Source: an uncultured Acidimicrobiaceae bacterium (GTDB lineage Bacteria > Actinomycetota > Acidimicrobiia > Acidimicrobiales > RAAP-2). From it: DNA of 5,137 nt. Numbering within the stretch: the stretch's first letter is position 1; the number at the start of each line of letters is the position of its first letter. The notes under the pieces were generated by a model. That model was not told where the DNA came from. It saw only the letters and a program-made list of their open reading frames with translations, and ran no database searches. Below, piece after piece: positions 1-5,137 of the stretch. A program made the position numbers and the translations under genes. Location of the stretch: NCBI GenBank assembly GCA_937894805.1, contig CALAYR010000066.1, positions 1-5,137 on the forward strand, written 5' to 3'.

Positions 1-753
1 GCCGTTCGTTAGCCCCGTGATGGTGCACGTCGTGTCGGGCGCCACAGCGGTGCAGGTGAGGCCACCGGGTGACGAAGTCACGATGTAACCGTCGATGGAT
101 TCGCCACCGTCACTGACCGGAGCCGTCCAGGAGACCGTGGCCTCGCCGTTTCCAGAGGCCACTGTCACGTTGGTCGGTGCACCAGGAACGGTCGCCTGTG
201 GAGAGACCGAGGTGGAAGCCGACGAAGGCGTCGAGTTACCGGCAGTAGAGCTAGCCACCACGCTGAAGGTGTAGGCGGTGCCATTAGTTAGGCCGCTGAT
301 AGTGCACGTAGTCGCCGGTGCGTTCACGGTGCAGGTGCGACCACCGGGCGACGCCGTGACGGTGTAGCTGGTGATGGCCGAAGAACCGGCATTCGAAGGC
401 GTCGTCCAGGAAATCGTGGCCTGGCCATTACCTGCGCTCGCGGTCACACCAGTCGGAGCACCAGGCGGTGTTGGAGCGACGGGTGTTGCACTCGTCGTTG
501 CGCCTGAGGATGCGCCACCGGCATTCTTCGCCACGACAGTTGCGGTGTAGCTCGTTCCATTAGTCAGTCCCGTGAACGTACAGTTAAGGGCTGCGTTCGG
601 GGTGGCGACGAGATTGATGACACAGGTCGTCTGACCAGGAATCGATACTTCGTAACTCGTGGGAGCATCGCCACTCGTCGGAGCCGACCACGTGACAGTT
701 ACTGAACCATTTCCGGCAGATGACGCTGCTGAAGTAACACTTCCTGGCGCCAC
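1..753 (-). repeat. Tandem fibronectin type III repeats (three seen, third cut by edge)
   Basis: The FN3 units at residues 930-1021, 1026-1116 and 1119-1180+ share 'GNG-x-[AV]-T-[IV]-[ST]-W-[ST]-[AT]-P', a tyrosine strand (SYEV, SYTV, GYIV), a cysteine pair and 'GLTNG'. GLTNG begins at residues 991, 1083 and 1176, giving periods of 92 and 93 residues (276 and 279 bp). The cysteines are C973/C987, C1070/C1079 and C1163/C1172; the first unit has a five-residue longer loop between them. Units two and three resemble each other more than either resembles the first. The next unit continues past position 1, so the copy number is unknown. In known actinobacterial proteins such FN3 arrays act as spacers that hold a binding head away from the cell wall. 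Confidence 0.88.
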
Positions 754-3540
754 TGGAATTACCGGGGTGCTTGACGTGCCGTTGGAGTTCGCCCACGCAT
801 ATGAGTCAAAACGTGCGAATATGCCGCCCGCATTCGAATACTGCCCCGCTGGAGGATTAATAGCACTCAGCAAGGAGAAGCGATCCACCGCCAAGAAAAC
901 ATAGAAGTCAGTGGGCGCCGGAGGACTTGATGCTTGCGTGTCGACGATGCAAGACCAAAACCCGTTCGACAGTGTTGGGGGCGCTTGGCAAGAGTAATTT
1001 TGATCGCTCGAAATCGTTCCGGTACTTTGACCGTCAACTCCCGCAGGCACCTTCCACTTAACGGTGTAGGTGCCATCGCCATTGGAGGTGAAGCTCACTT
1101 CACTCGGAGCGGCCTGTGGGGCGCTCAGAGTGGTAAAGCTAAACGCAACCGGCAACGTGATATCAGTAGTGGTCTGCCCCGACATTGAATAGCTCACAAT
1201 TGAGGTGCTGAATGTTCCGGTCACCTGATAGGACGTCGACGGGCTCAACCAGCCGGACTCAGCCGGTGCGGTATTTGCCACAACTAGGCGGTCAACTGGT
1301 GTCCACGGCGCACAGTCGTCAGAAAAAACTGGTGGCGCCATGGTGCCGCCAGTGAAGGTTTCGGTGCACGTATGTCCGTTGACCGTGTACGAAAGTGTCC
1401 ACGAATTCATCATGTTGTACATGTTGGGGGCCAACTGCAGTCCAGTCGATCCAATAAAACCGAGAATTTGCGGAAAGCTCGCCTGCTGGATCATTACTGG
1501 AGTCGCTGGACCTGATGAGTTGCCAGTGAGGGTTGGTGCAATGGAGACTGCCATACCGCTGGAAGTCACCGTTACTTCGCAGGACTGCACTGACGTCGAC
1601 GTAGAGCAGAAAACTTGACTGGGATTTGTGGCGTTGTAGACCTTATAGCCAACAACCGCGCCAGGTGGATACGCCGATGGGGCCGACCAGGTCACCGTCA
1701 CCTTGTTCCAGCTGGAATAGGTATAGGTGGCATTGCACACGGCGTAACTCGGAGTGGAGCAGACGGTCGAAGATCCGCCTCCACCGCCCCCACCTGAAGA
1801 ACCAATCTTTGGCGAGAAGTTTGAGAGCGCCTTCGTCGTCGAGCCGTCTGTACCTTGGTAGGACACAACAGCGACGATGTAGTTGCCAGTGTCACTCGAC
1901 TTGATTGTGTAGGGCGTTGGCGAAGTCGACAATGACGTGCACGTTGAGACCACTTGTGTAACGGTCAAGGTGTTACTGGTGCAGCTATAGAACGTCACCG
2001 TGGGTGAACCGGACGTTGAGGTCCAAGTACCCGGCGTGGCCATCACCATGTCACCAACTGCATAGTTCGGTGTCTGGGGATTTAATGATGGAGCGACGGT
2101 GTTGACTGCCGGTCCGCGCACGGAAGCAGCGACACCGGTATCGGTCGACGTGGCGGCCGTAGTAGAGCCGTTGGTACCCGTAGCTGTCACCGTGGCAAAC
2201 ATGTACTTGCCGTTGTCACTTGATCCCAGCGTGTAGGTCTGTGACGTGGCACCCGAAATTGCCGCACAGGCACTATTGGTAGCCGCGTTCGAAATGGAGG
2301 AGCTGCTGCAGCGGTACCAGGCGTAGGTGTACGTGCCAGTGCTAGTAGTCCAAGTTCCGTTCGACACGCTGACAGTGTCTCCCGATAGAAATACACCGGA
2401 CGAAGTGGTGTCCGTAACGGCTGGAGCCACCGTATTCACTGCAGCGCTGCCAGTGAAGGTCAATTTGTCCAAGTAGGTGCCGGTGGCCTTGCGGTTAATC
2501 ACCCACGCCACATTGCTCTCAGCTACGAGGGCCTGGGCGCCCGTCATGCCGTAAGTGGGGTCTGACTCCTCGTACCTATCGCCGGCCGTGTTATTGGTCG
2601 TGTTGATCAGTTGTGCCGAGGCGTTATACGTGGTAGTCGGATAGGTTGAACCCCCGTTGAGGTTCCATAGGTGTGTCCCGCCGTACGACAACGTGTCTGG
2701 TCGATACATCCCGGTGATTGACTGCGTCAACGACGCCGTGGATGTGTTGTAAACATTGATCTTGTTGGCACCGTAATCTGCAGCGTAGAGGTACGAGCCG
2801 ACAATGGCCATTCCCCCTGGGAAAGAAGTTCTCGTCAACGTAATGGTGGAGGTCAACGTGAGTGTTGCTTCGCTGATCTTGTAGATCTTTGAGTAAGCCT
2901 CGAGACTGCCAACCCACAAGTTCGATCCATCAGAAACCATCTCGACCGCATTGCTATTCAAAAGGAAGAGGCGATTCGTAACCGTCCCGCTGGCGATGCT
3001 GAAGGCATCAATTTCGCTACCGGGGTAGCAATAGATTCCAGGACAAACATTGCTCTTACTCATTCCCAGGTACAGAGTGTCGCCTTCGCCCGTGATTGAT
3101 CTAATTGGCAAGTTCGAATAGGTCGCCAAGATTGTGCCTGACGCCGAGTCGACCTTCACCAATTTGTTGTACGTCACGACCCAGACAATGCCGTTCGCGA
3201 CGTAGAGGGCGGCGGGCGGACCGCTGATATTGACGGTGTCTGAGGGGAGAATTATTGTCTTCACCAATGAGCCATCTGCCTTGCTGAATCCGTAGAGAGC
3301 GTAGGACGCTACTTGGAATCCGAGTCCCCAAACGAAATTCGAGTCCACCGCGAGCGTGCTGGGGTAGACGGTCATCTCCGTTGAGCTGACAACTGTCCAC
3401 TCTTTGCTCGCCGTGGCCGAAGCAGGAGCAGGTTGCTCCACCACCACGCCGGTTACCATCACCAGAATCGCAGTAAAGACGACGGCGAACCGCTTTACTC
3501 CGCTAGCGATTGACGCACTGGTTCGCTGGAAAAAGTTCAT
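1..3540 (-). CDS. Secreted multidomain surface protein: propeller, Ig-like and FN3 domains (C-terminus beyond window)
   Basis: The frame is open for all 1180 codons from the ATG at 3540 to the left edge, with no stop, so the protein is at least 1180 residues long. The start has a GGGAG ribosome site 5 nt upstream. It opens directly into a signal peptide: basic residues R6, K16 and R17, a hydrophobic core at about 18-34, then an Ala/Pro/Ser stretch with a likely cleavage near ASA 40-42. Domain order: residues ~60-362, about seven blade-like repeats (beta-propeller type); 366-473 and 477-580, two Ig-like repeats; 581-591, Ser/Gly linker with seven glycines; 592-687, degenerate FN3-like; 688-930, unrecognised, with a weak FN3-like stretch from about 809; 930-1021, 1026-1116 and 1119 onward, FN3 repeats. 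It is rich in Ser, Thr, Gly, Ala and Val and poor in Lys and Arg, as usual for exported stalk proteins. No catalytic motif is visible. A role in adhesion or surface binding is inferred from family precedent only. Any anchor (LPXTG, membrane helix) would lie outside the window. Confidence 0.9.
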   Translation of the reverse strand, partial: MNFFQRTSASIASGVKRFAVVFTAILVMVTGVVVEQPAPASATASKEWTVVSSTEMTVYPSTLAVDSNFVWGLGFQVASYALYGFSKADGSLVKTIILPSDTVNISGPPAALYVANGIVWVVTYNKLVKVDSASGTILATYSNLPIRSITGEGDTLYLGMSKSNVCPGIYCYPGSEIDAFSIASGTVTNRLFLLNSNAVEMVSDGSNLWVGSLEAYSKIYKISEATLTLTSTITLTRTSFPGGMAIVGSYLYAADYGANKINVYNTSTASLTQSITGMYRPDTLSYGGTHLWNLNGGSTYPTTTYNASAQLINTTNNTAGDRYEESDPTYGMTGAQALVAESNVAWVINRKATGTYLDKLTFTGSAAVNTVAPAVTDTTSSGVFLSGDTVSVSNGTWTTSTGTYTYAWYRCSSSSISNAATNSACAAISGATSQTYTLGSSDNGKYMFATVTATGTNGSTTAATSTDTGVAASVRGPAVNTVAPSLNPQTPNYAVGDMVMATPGTWTSTSGSPTVTFYSCTSNTLTVTQVVSTCTSLSTSPTPYTIKSSDTGNYIVAVVSYQGTDGSTTKALSNFSPKIGSSGGGGGGGSSTVCSTPSYAVCNATYTYSSWNKVTVTWSAPSAYPPGAVVGYKVYNATNPSQVFCSTSTSVQSCEVTVTSSGMAVSIAPTLTGNSSGPATPVMIQQASFPQILGFIGSTGLQLAPNMYNMMNSWTLSYTVNGHTCTETFTGGTMAPPVFSDDCAPWTPVDRLVVANTAPAESGWLSPSTSYQVTGTFSTSIVSYSMSGQTTTDITLPVAFSFTTLSAPQAAPSEVSFTSNGDGTYTVKWKVPAGVDGQSTGTISSDQNYSCQAPPTLSNGFWSCIVDTQASSPPAPTDFYVFLAVDRFSLLSAINPPAGQYSNAGGIFARFDSYAWANSNGTSSTPVIPVAPGSVTSAASSAGNGSVTVTWSAPTSGDAPTSYEVSIPGQTTCVINLVATPNAALNCTFTGLTNGTSYTATVVAKNAGGASSGATTSATPVAPTPPGAPTGVTASAGNGQATISWTTPSNAGSSAITSYTVTASPGGRTCTVNAPATTCTISGLTNGTAYTFSVVASSTAGNSTPSSASTSVSPQATVPGAPTNVTVASGNGEATVSWTAPVSDGGESIDGYIVTSSPGGLTCTAVAPDTTCTITGLTNG
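1768..1800 (-). other. Poly-glycine interdomain linker in the surface protein
   Basis: Residues 581-591 read Ser-Ser, seven glycines, Ser-Ser. This is a flexible hinge between the N-terminal propeller/Ig half and the C-terminal FN3 half. The glycine codons are mixed (GGT, GGG, GGC, GGA), so this is not a simple homopolymer or slippage tract. Confidence 0.8.
1801..2445 (-). repeat. Two tandem Ig-like repeats of the surface protein
   Basis: Residues 366-473 and 477-580 are diverged copies of one unit. Both begin 'A-V-N-T-V-A-P', carry G-T-W (W397, W506) followed by an aromatic strand ending in cysteine (YAWYRC, C411; TFYSC, C520), then a second cysteine (C425, C534). They then have a tyrosine strand (QTYTL, TPYTI), S-[SD]-x-G-[KN]-Y with a Val-rich strand, and a G-T-[ND]-G-S-T-T turn. 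This is the Ig-like repeat common in actinobacterial secreted proteins, where the two cysteines are probably disulfide-linked. The first copy is closer to the usual consensus; the second has lost the W of the YxW strand. The repeats probably act as a rigid stalk between the propeller and the glycine linker. Confidence 0.7.
2455..3363 (-). repeat. Propeller-like repeat region of the surface protein (about seven blades)
   Basis: Residues ~60-362 contain repeated units of about 35-50 residues. Each has a hydrophobic strand with an aromatic pair, such as NFVWGL, GIVWVV, TLYLGM, NLWVGS, SYLYAA, THLWNL or NVAWVI. Most continue with a strand-turn-strand such as 'KLVKVDSASGTILAT' or 'KINVYNTSTASLTQSI'. 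Cores start near residues 68, 117, 155, 208, 249, 289 and 343. The pattern matches NHL/YVTN/PQQ-like beta-propellers, in which seven blades is a common closed ring. The third unit is longer and carries a CPGIYC insertion (C166 and C171) that could form a disulfide outside the cell. The blade count is my reading of degenerate repeats; a six- or eight-bladed ring is possible. Confidence 0.6.
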
Positions 3541-3545
3541 GGATG

Positions 3546-3550
3546 CTCCC
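3546..3550 (-). promoter_or_regulatory. Ribosome binding site of the surface protein gene
   Basis: GGGAG on the minus strand sits 5 nt upstream of the ATG at 3540. Together with the signal peptide that begins immediately, it fixes the start. Confidence 0.65.
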
Positions 3551-3565
3551 GAATACCTCAAAAGT

Positions 3566-3590
3566 GAAGTGTTCGACCTCTGAACACTTC
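3566..3590. repeat. Perfect 9-bp inverted repeat (possible operator or leader hairpin)
   Basis: Arms gaagtgttc (3566-3574) and gaacacttc (3582-3590) are exact reverse complements separated by 7 nt. The repeat ends 25 bp upstream of the surface protein ATG and about 15 bp upstream of its ribosome site. It could be a binding site for a dimeric repressor or a hairpin in the mRNA leader. No T-run follows the hairpin immediately on either strand, so it is not a standard intrinsic terminator. The match to a 9-bp arm is seen directly; the function is inference. Confidence 0.6.
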
Positions 3591-3601
3591 CGTACTAGGA
3601 G

Positions 3602-3637
3602 TATGGGATATAAGTCCAAAATTGCTGGACACCCATA
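3602..3637. repeat. Nested imperfect inverted repeat in the intergenic leader
   Basis: Outer arms tatggg (3602-3607) and cccata (3632-3637) enclose inner arms gtcca (3614-3618) and tggac (3626-3630). This gives an 11-bp stem with an asymmetric internal bulge (six bases against one) and a 7-nt loop. The outer right arm is shared with a second small palindrome, acccatagtgggt (3631-3643), so the two are mutually exclusive. No T-tract follows. Confidence 0.4.
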
Positions 3638-3689
3638 GTGGGTTGCGAAACGCAGCCTGAATGCACCGGACGGTGGGATCTCGGAAGAA

Positions 3690-4565
3690 CTACCCGGCTA
3701 CTTCGGCCAGAAAATCCCGAACAATGGTCTCGGTGAGTTCCGGATGGTCTACGTGCGTTCCGTGGCCACACTGAGCAAATCGATGTAATTTCCCTGTTCC
3801 GAGGGGTAGAAACTCCATAATCTCTTCTTGAAACTCAATGGGGCAGGCGGGATCGTCTTCACCCCCGAGGACCAGAACTGGGCAGACAATTTTGCCGAAC
3901 TCGGGCAGGAAGTTAAAACTCCTCCAGGCCCCTTCATCAGGACTTACACCCTCACGCCAGAAGTAGATCAGGGTTTCGGGGGTAAAGATCCCGTTGCGCA
4001 GTGGCCAGGGCGTGGAATCGCTCTGGTTGTAGTGGGGGCGACAGAGACGCTGGAATTCCAGCATATTTTCAAGGTTCTGGTCCGTAAAGAAGGCTTTGGC
4101 GGCTGCTTCGACTTCGGGACCGCCGAGTCGGCGATAGACGGCGTAACTCGCCTCACCGGGATCGCTCCGCCCTTGGGTGCAGGAAAGGACAATCGCTCCG
4201 GGGTGCTCCGGGAACTGAGTCACGTAGGACTCAGCCACGAAGCCACCGAAGGAATGACCCAAGACAATGGGCTTTTCAATATCAAGGGCCTCGCAGAAGC
4301 CCTTGATGTCCTGACCCCACTGAAAGAGGTTCAACGACTCCAGGGGGCCTCGCTCACTGCGGCCATTGCCTCGGTGGTCGAGATAGACCACTTGGGCCAC
4401 ATCGGCAAAACGATCGTAGAAACCGCGCATGCCGTGGTGATCAAAGCCGGGCCCACCGTGCAAGACGAGCAACGTCGGCTTTTCAACGATTGCTCCATCA
4501 ACGAGGGCCAGCTTTTCGCCCACGACCTCGAAGTAAATCCGGACACCGTTAACGAGCACTCGCAC
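3690..4565 (-). CDS. Alpha/beta-hydrolase, proline iminopeptidase-like (serine nucleophile)
   Basis: A 291-residue alpha/beta-hydrolase from a GTG start at 4565. Visible family landmarks are HGGPG at 36-40 (oxyanion hole, typical of proline iminopeptidases), DHRGNGRS at 63-70, the nucleophile elbow GHSFGG at 103-108 with S105, the acid loop GGEDDPACP at 234-242 (D238 most likely), and CGHGTH at 266-271 with H268 as probable catalytic His. The helical lid lies between about 130 and 215. No signal peptide is seen, so it is probably cytoplasmic. Members of this group cleave N-terminal proline from peptides or hydrolyse other esters and amides; the substrate cannot be read here. The frame extends upstream to an ATG at 4643, but those 26 extra residues overlap the upstream gene, are Arg/Gly-rich and resemble no family N-terminus. 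GTG 4565 has GGAG 5 nt upstream and starts directly at the first strand (VRVLVNG). It overlaps the upstream stop by one base. Confidence 0.9.
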   Translation of the reverse strand: MRVLVNGVRIYFEVVGEKLALVDGAIVEKPTLLVLHGGPGFDHHGMRGFYDRFADVAQVVYLDHRGNGRSERGPLESLNLFQWGQDIKGFCEALDIEKPIVLGHSFGGFVAESYVTQFPEHPGAIVLSCTQGRSDPGEASYAVYRRLGGPEVEAAAKAFFTDQNLENMLEFQRLCRPHYNQSDSTPWPLRNGIFTPETLIYFWREGVSPDEGAWRSFNFLPEFGKIVCPVLVLGGEDDPACPIEFQEEIMEFLPLGTGKLHRFAQCGHGTHVDHPELTETIVRDFLAEVAG

Positions 4566-5137
4566 TATCGCTCCGTTTCGCGCATCGCGGCCAACGTTGC
4601 ATTCACCATCGAGGCACTGCCCGCGGCGTCCTCGAGGGCCCACCAGTGCCCCCGGCCGGCAATGTGCTCCACCCGTGCACCCAGCGCAGTAGCGACCTCA
4701 GTGGCCAAGGTGGCGTCGCCGAAGGCATCATTTTCAGCAATAAGTACGGTGCCGGGTGCCTGACAGGGAGTCAACGCACCTCCCCAATCAGCAAACGGGT
4801 TCGGCGTGGCCGAGCGGTACAAGCTCAGAATGCATTCGGCCATTTCCGCATCGGCCATACCGGCCAACTTCAAAGCACCAGCTTCGGGAACGCCAAAGAG
4901 TTGGAAAACTCCGGCGCGATCGGTTAGTGATGTGGCCAGCTGATCGGCCCAGAAATGCTCCCCCGCCTCGGACGTCTGCCAAATATCGGCCAGTCCGTGC
5001 CAGATGTAGTCAGGGTGGAGCGCATTCGCGAGGTCAACGGTCCACGAGGCGAGCAGGTCGCTTCGTCGCCGCGCCACTTCCAGCGTCAAGATGGCGCCCC
5101 AGTCGTGACCAACTAGGTCCACCGGTGCACCCAACGA
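4565..5137 (-). CDS. Alpha/beta-hydrolase, epoxide hydrolase/haloalkane dehalogenase-like (N-terminus beyond window)
   Basis: The last 190 residues of an alpha/beta-hydrolase whose frame is open at the right edge. An in-frame TTG at 5134 should not be taken as the start, because the visible part begins in the strand leading to the nucleophile elbow. That elbow, LVGHDWGA, has Asp at visible residue 12 (bases 5102-5104) where serine hydrolases have Ser. GHDWG is characteristic of epoxide hydrolases, haloalkane dehalogenases and haloacetate dehalogenases, which form an ester intermediate on this Asp. A lid rich in Trp and Leu follows. A likely acid lies in LIAENDAFGD (D137) and the likely catalytic His is in GRGHWW (H164). 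Full-length relatives have about 280-300 residues, so roughly 90-100 residues, including the HGxP oxyanion motif, are missing. The substrate is not determinable. The TAG stop shares a base with the next gene's start. Confidence 0.87.
   Translation of the reverse strand, partial: SLGAPVDLVGHDWGAILTLEVARRRSDLLASWTVDLANALHPDYIWHGLADIWQTSEAGEHFWADQLATSLTDRAGVFQLFGVPEAGALKLAGMADAEMAECILSLYRSATPNPFADWGGALTPCQAPGTVLIAENDAFGDATLATEVATALGARVEHIAGRGHWWALEDAAGSASMVNATLAAMRETER
4571..4574 (-). promoter_or_regulatory. Ribosome binding site deciding the GTG start of the iminopeptidase-like gene
   Basis: GGAG on the minus strand lies 5 nt before the GTG at 4565, inside the last codons of the upstream hydrolase. 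It favours the GTG over the ATG 78 bp further upstream and fits translational coupling through the shared TAGTG. Confidence 0.6.

Larger units (their letters stand above)
3541..3689 (-). other. 149-bp intergenic leader upstream of the surface protein gene
   Basis: This gap separates the stop of the proline-iminopeptidase-like hydrolase from the surface protein start. I see no gene in it and no promoter with both hexamers convincing. It holds several inverted repeats (3566-3590, 3602-3637, 3631-3643, 3641-3657), some sharing bases so that they cannot form together. A promoter for the surface gene probably lies here or in the end of the hydrolase gene, but the sequence does not settle whether the surface gene has its own transcript. 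Confidence 0.6.

Noticed and set aside
1..753. Regular repeats as a CRISPR array
   Set aside because: The period is about 276-279 bp, the repeats are coding and diverged, and they encode FN3 domains.
659..1188. Short plus-strand open frames (659-904, 934-1188) and others within 1-3400
   Set aside because: All overlap the continuous 1180-codon minus-strand frame with its coherent domain series, and none has a recognisable motif.
3566..3590. Palindrome as an actinobacterial SOS (LexA) box
   Set aside because: The SOS box reads GAAC-N4-GTTC. Here the half-sites are in the opposite order (GTTC-N7-GAAC) with the wrong spacing.
3592..3619. Possible minus-strand promoter TTGGAC-N16-TAGTAC
   Set aside because: Each hexamer matches only about three of six consensus positions, so I cannot support it over chance.
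3602..3657. Intrinsic (Rho-independent) terminator after the hydrolase operon
   Set aside because: The stems are short or bulged and no T-run follows any of them on the minus strand.
4566..4643. N-terminal extension of the iminopeptidase-like protein from the ATG at 4643
   Set aside because: It overlaps the end of the upstream gene in another frame, gives an Arg/Gly-rich peptide unlike any family N-terminus, and has a better-placed GTG with a ribosome site.
3828..4763. 311-codon open frame on the plus strand
   Set aside because: It lies antisense to both hydrolase genes, whose minus-strand frames carry clear catalytic motifs in family order. Its translation shows no recognisable domain, so it is a shadow of codon bias.

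Overview
This window (about 55-57% GC by eye) looks like an actinobacterial chromosome fragment. The main reason is the large secreted protein. It combines an N-terminal propeller-like region, two Ig-like repeats of the actinobacterial 'NGTW...YRC...' type, and tandem fibronectin type III (FN3) repeats with the 'C-x(8)-C-T-[IV]-[ST]-GLTNG' signature. That mix is common in surface proteins of aquatic and soil Actinobacteriota. The assignment to phylum is an inference; no rRNA or marker gene is present.

All three genes lie on the minus strand, so transcription runs from right to left. At the right edge (4565-5137) is the 3' part of an alpha/beta-hydrolase with a GHDWG nucleophile elbow, of the epoxide hydrolase/haloalkane dehalogenase type; its N-terminus is outside the window. 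Its TAG stop shares one base with the GTG start of a second alpha/beta-hydrolase (3690-4565), which is of proline-iminopeptidase type (HGGPG, GHSFGG). The two are therefore probably translationally coupled. A 149-bp intergenic region (3541-3689) follows and is dense in inverted repeats, including a perfect 9-bp palindrome 25 bp upstream of the next start codon.

The remaining two thirds of the window (1-3540) is one uninterrupted minus-strand reading frame of 1180 codons, still open at position 1. I checked it codon by codon and found no stop. In order it encodes a signal peptide, a propeller-like region with about seven blade-sized repeats, two Ig-like repeats, a poly-glycine linker, a degenerate FN3-like domain, about 240 residues I do not recognise, and at least three tandem FN3 domains, the last cut by the window edge. 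The C-terminus, and so the mode of cell-wall attachment, is not visible.

Nothing ties the two hydrolases to the surface protein beyond shared orientation and proximity. I see no RNA genes, mobile elements or CRISPR array. I see no convincing new multi-gene system; the most noteworthy items are the architecture of the surface protein, the unrecognised middle region and the structured leader in front of it.
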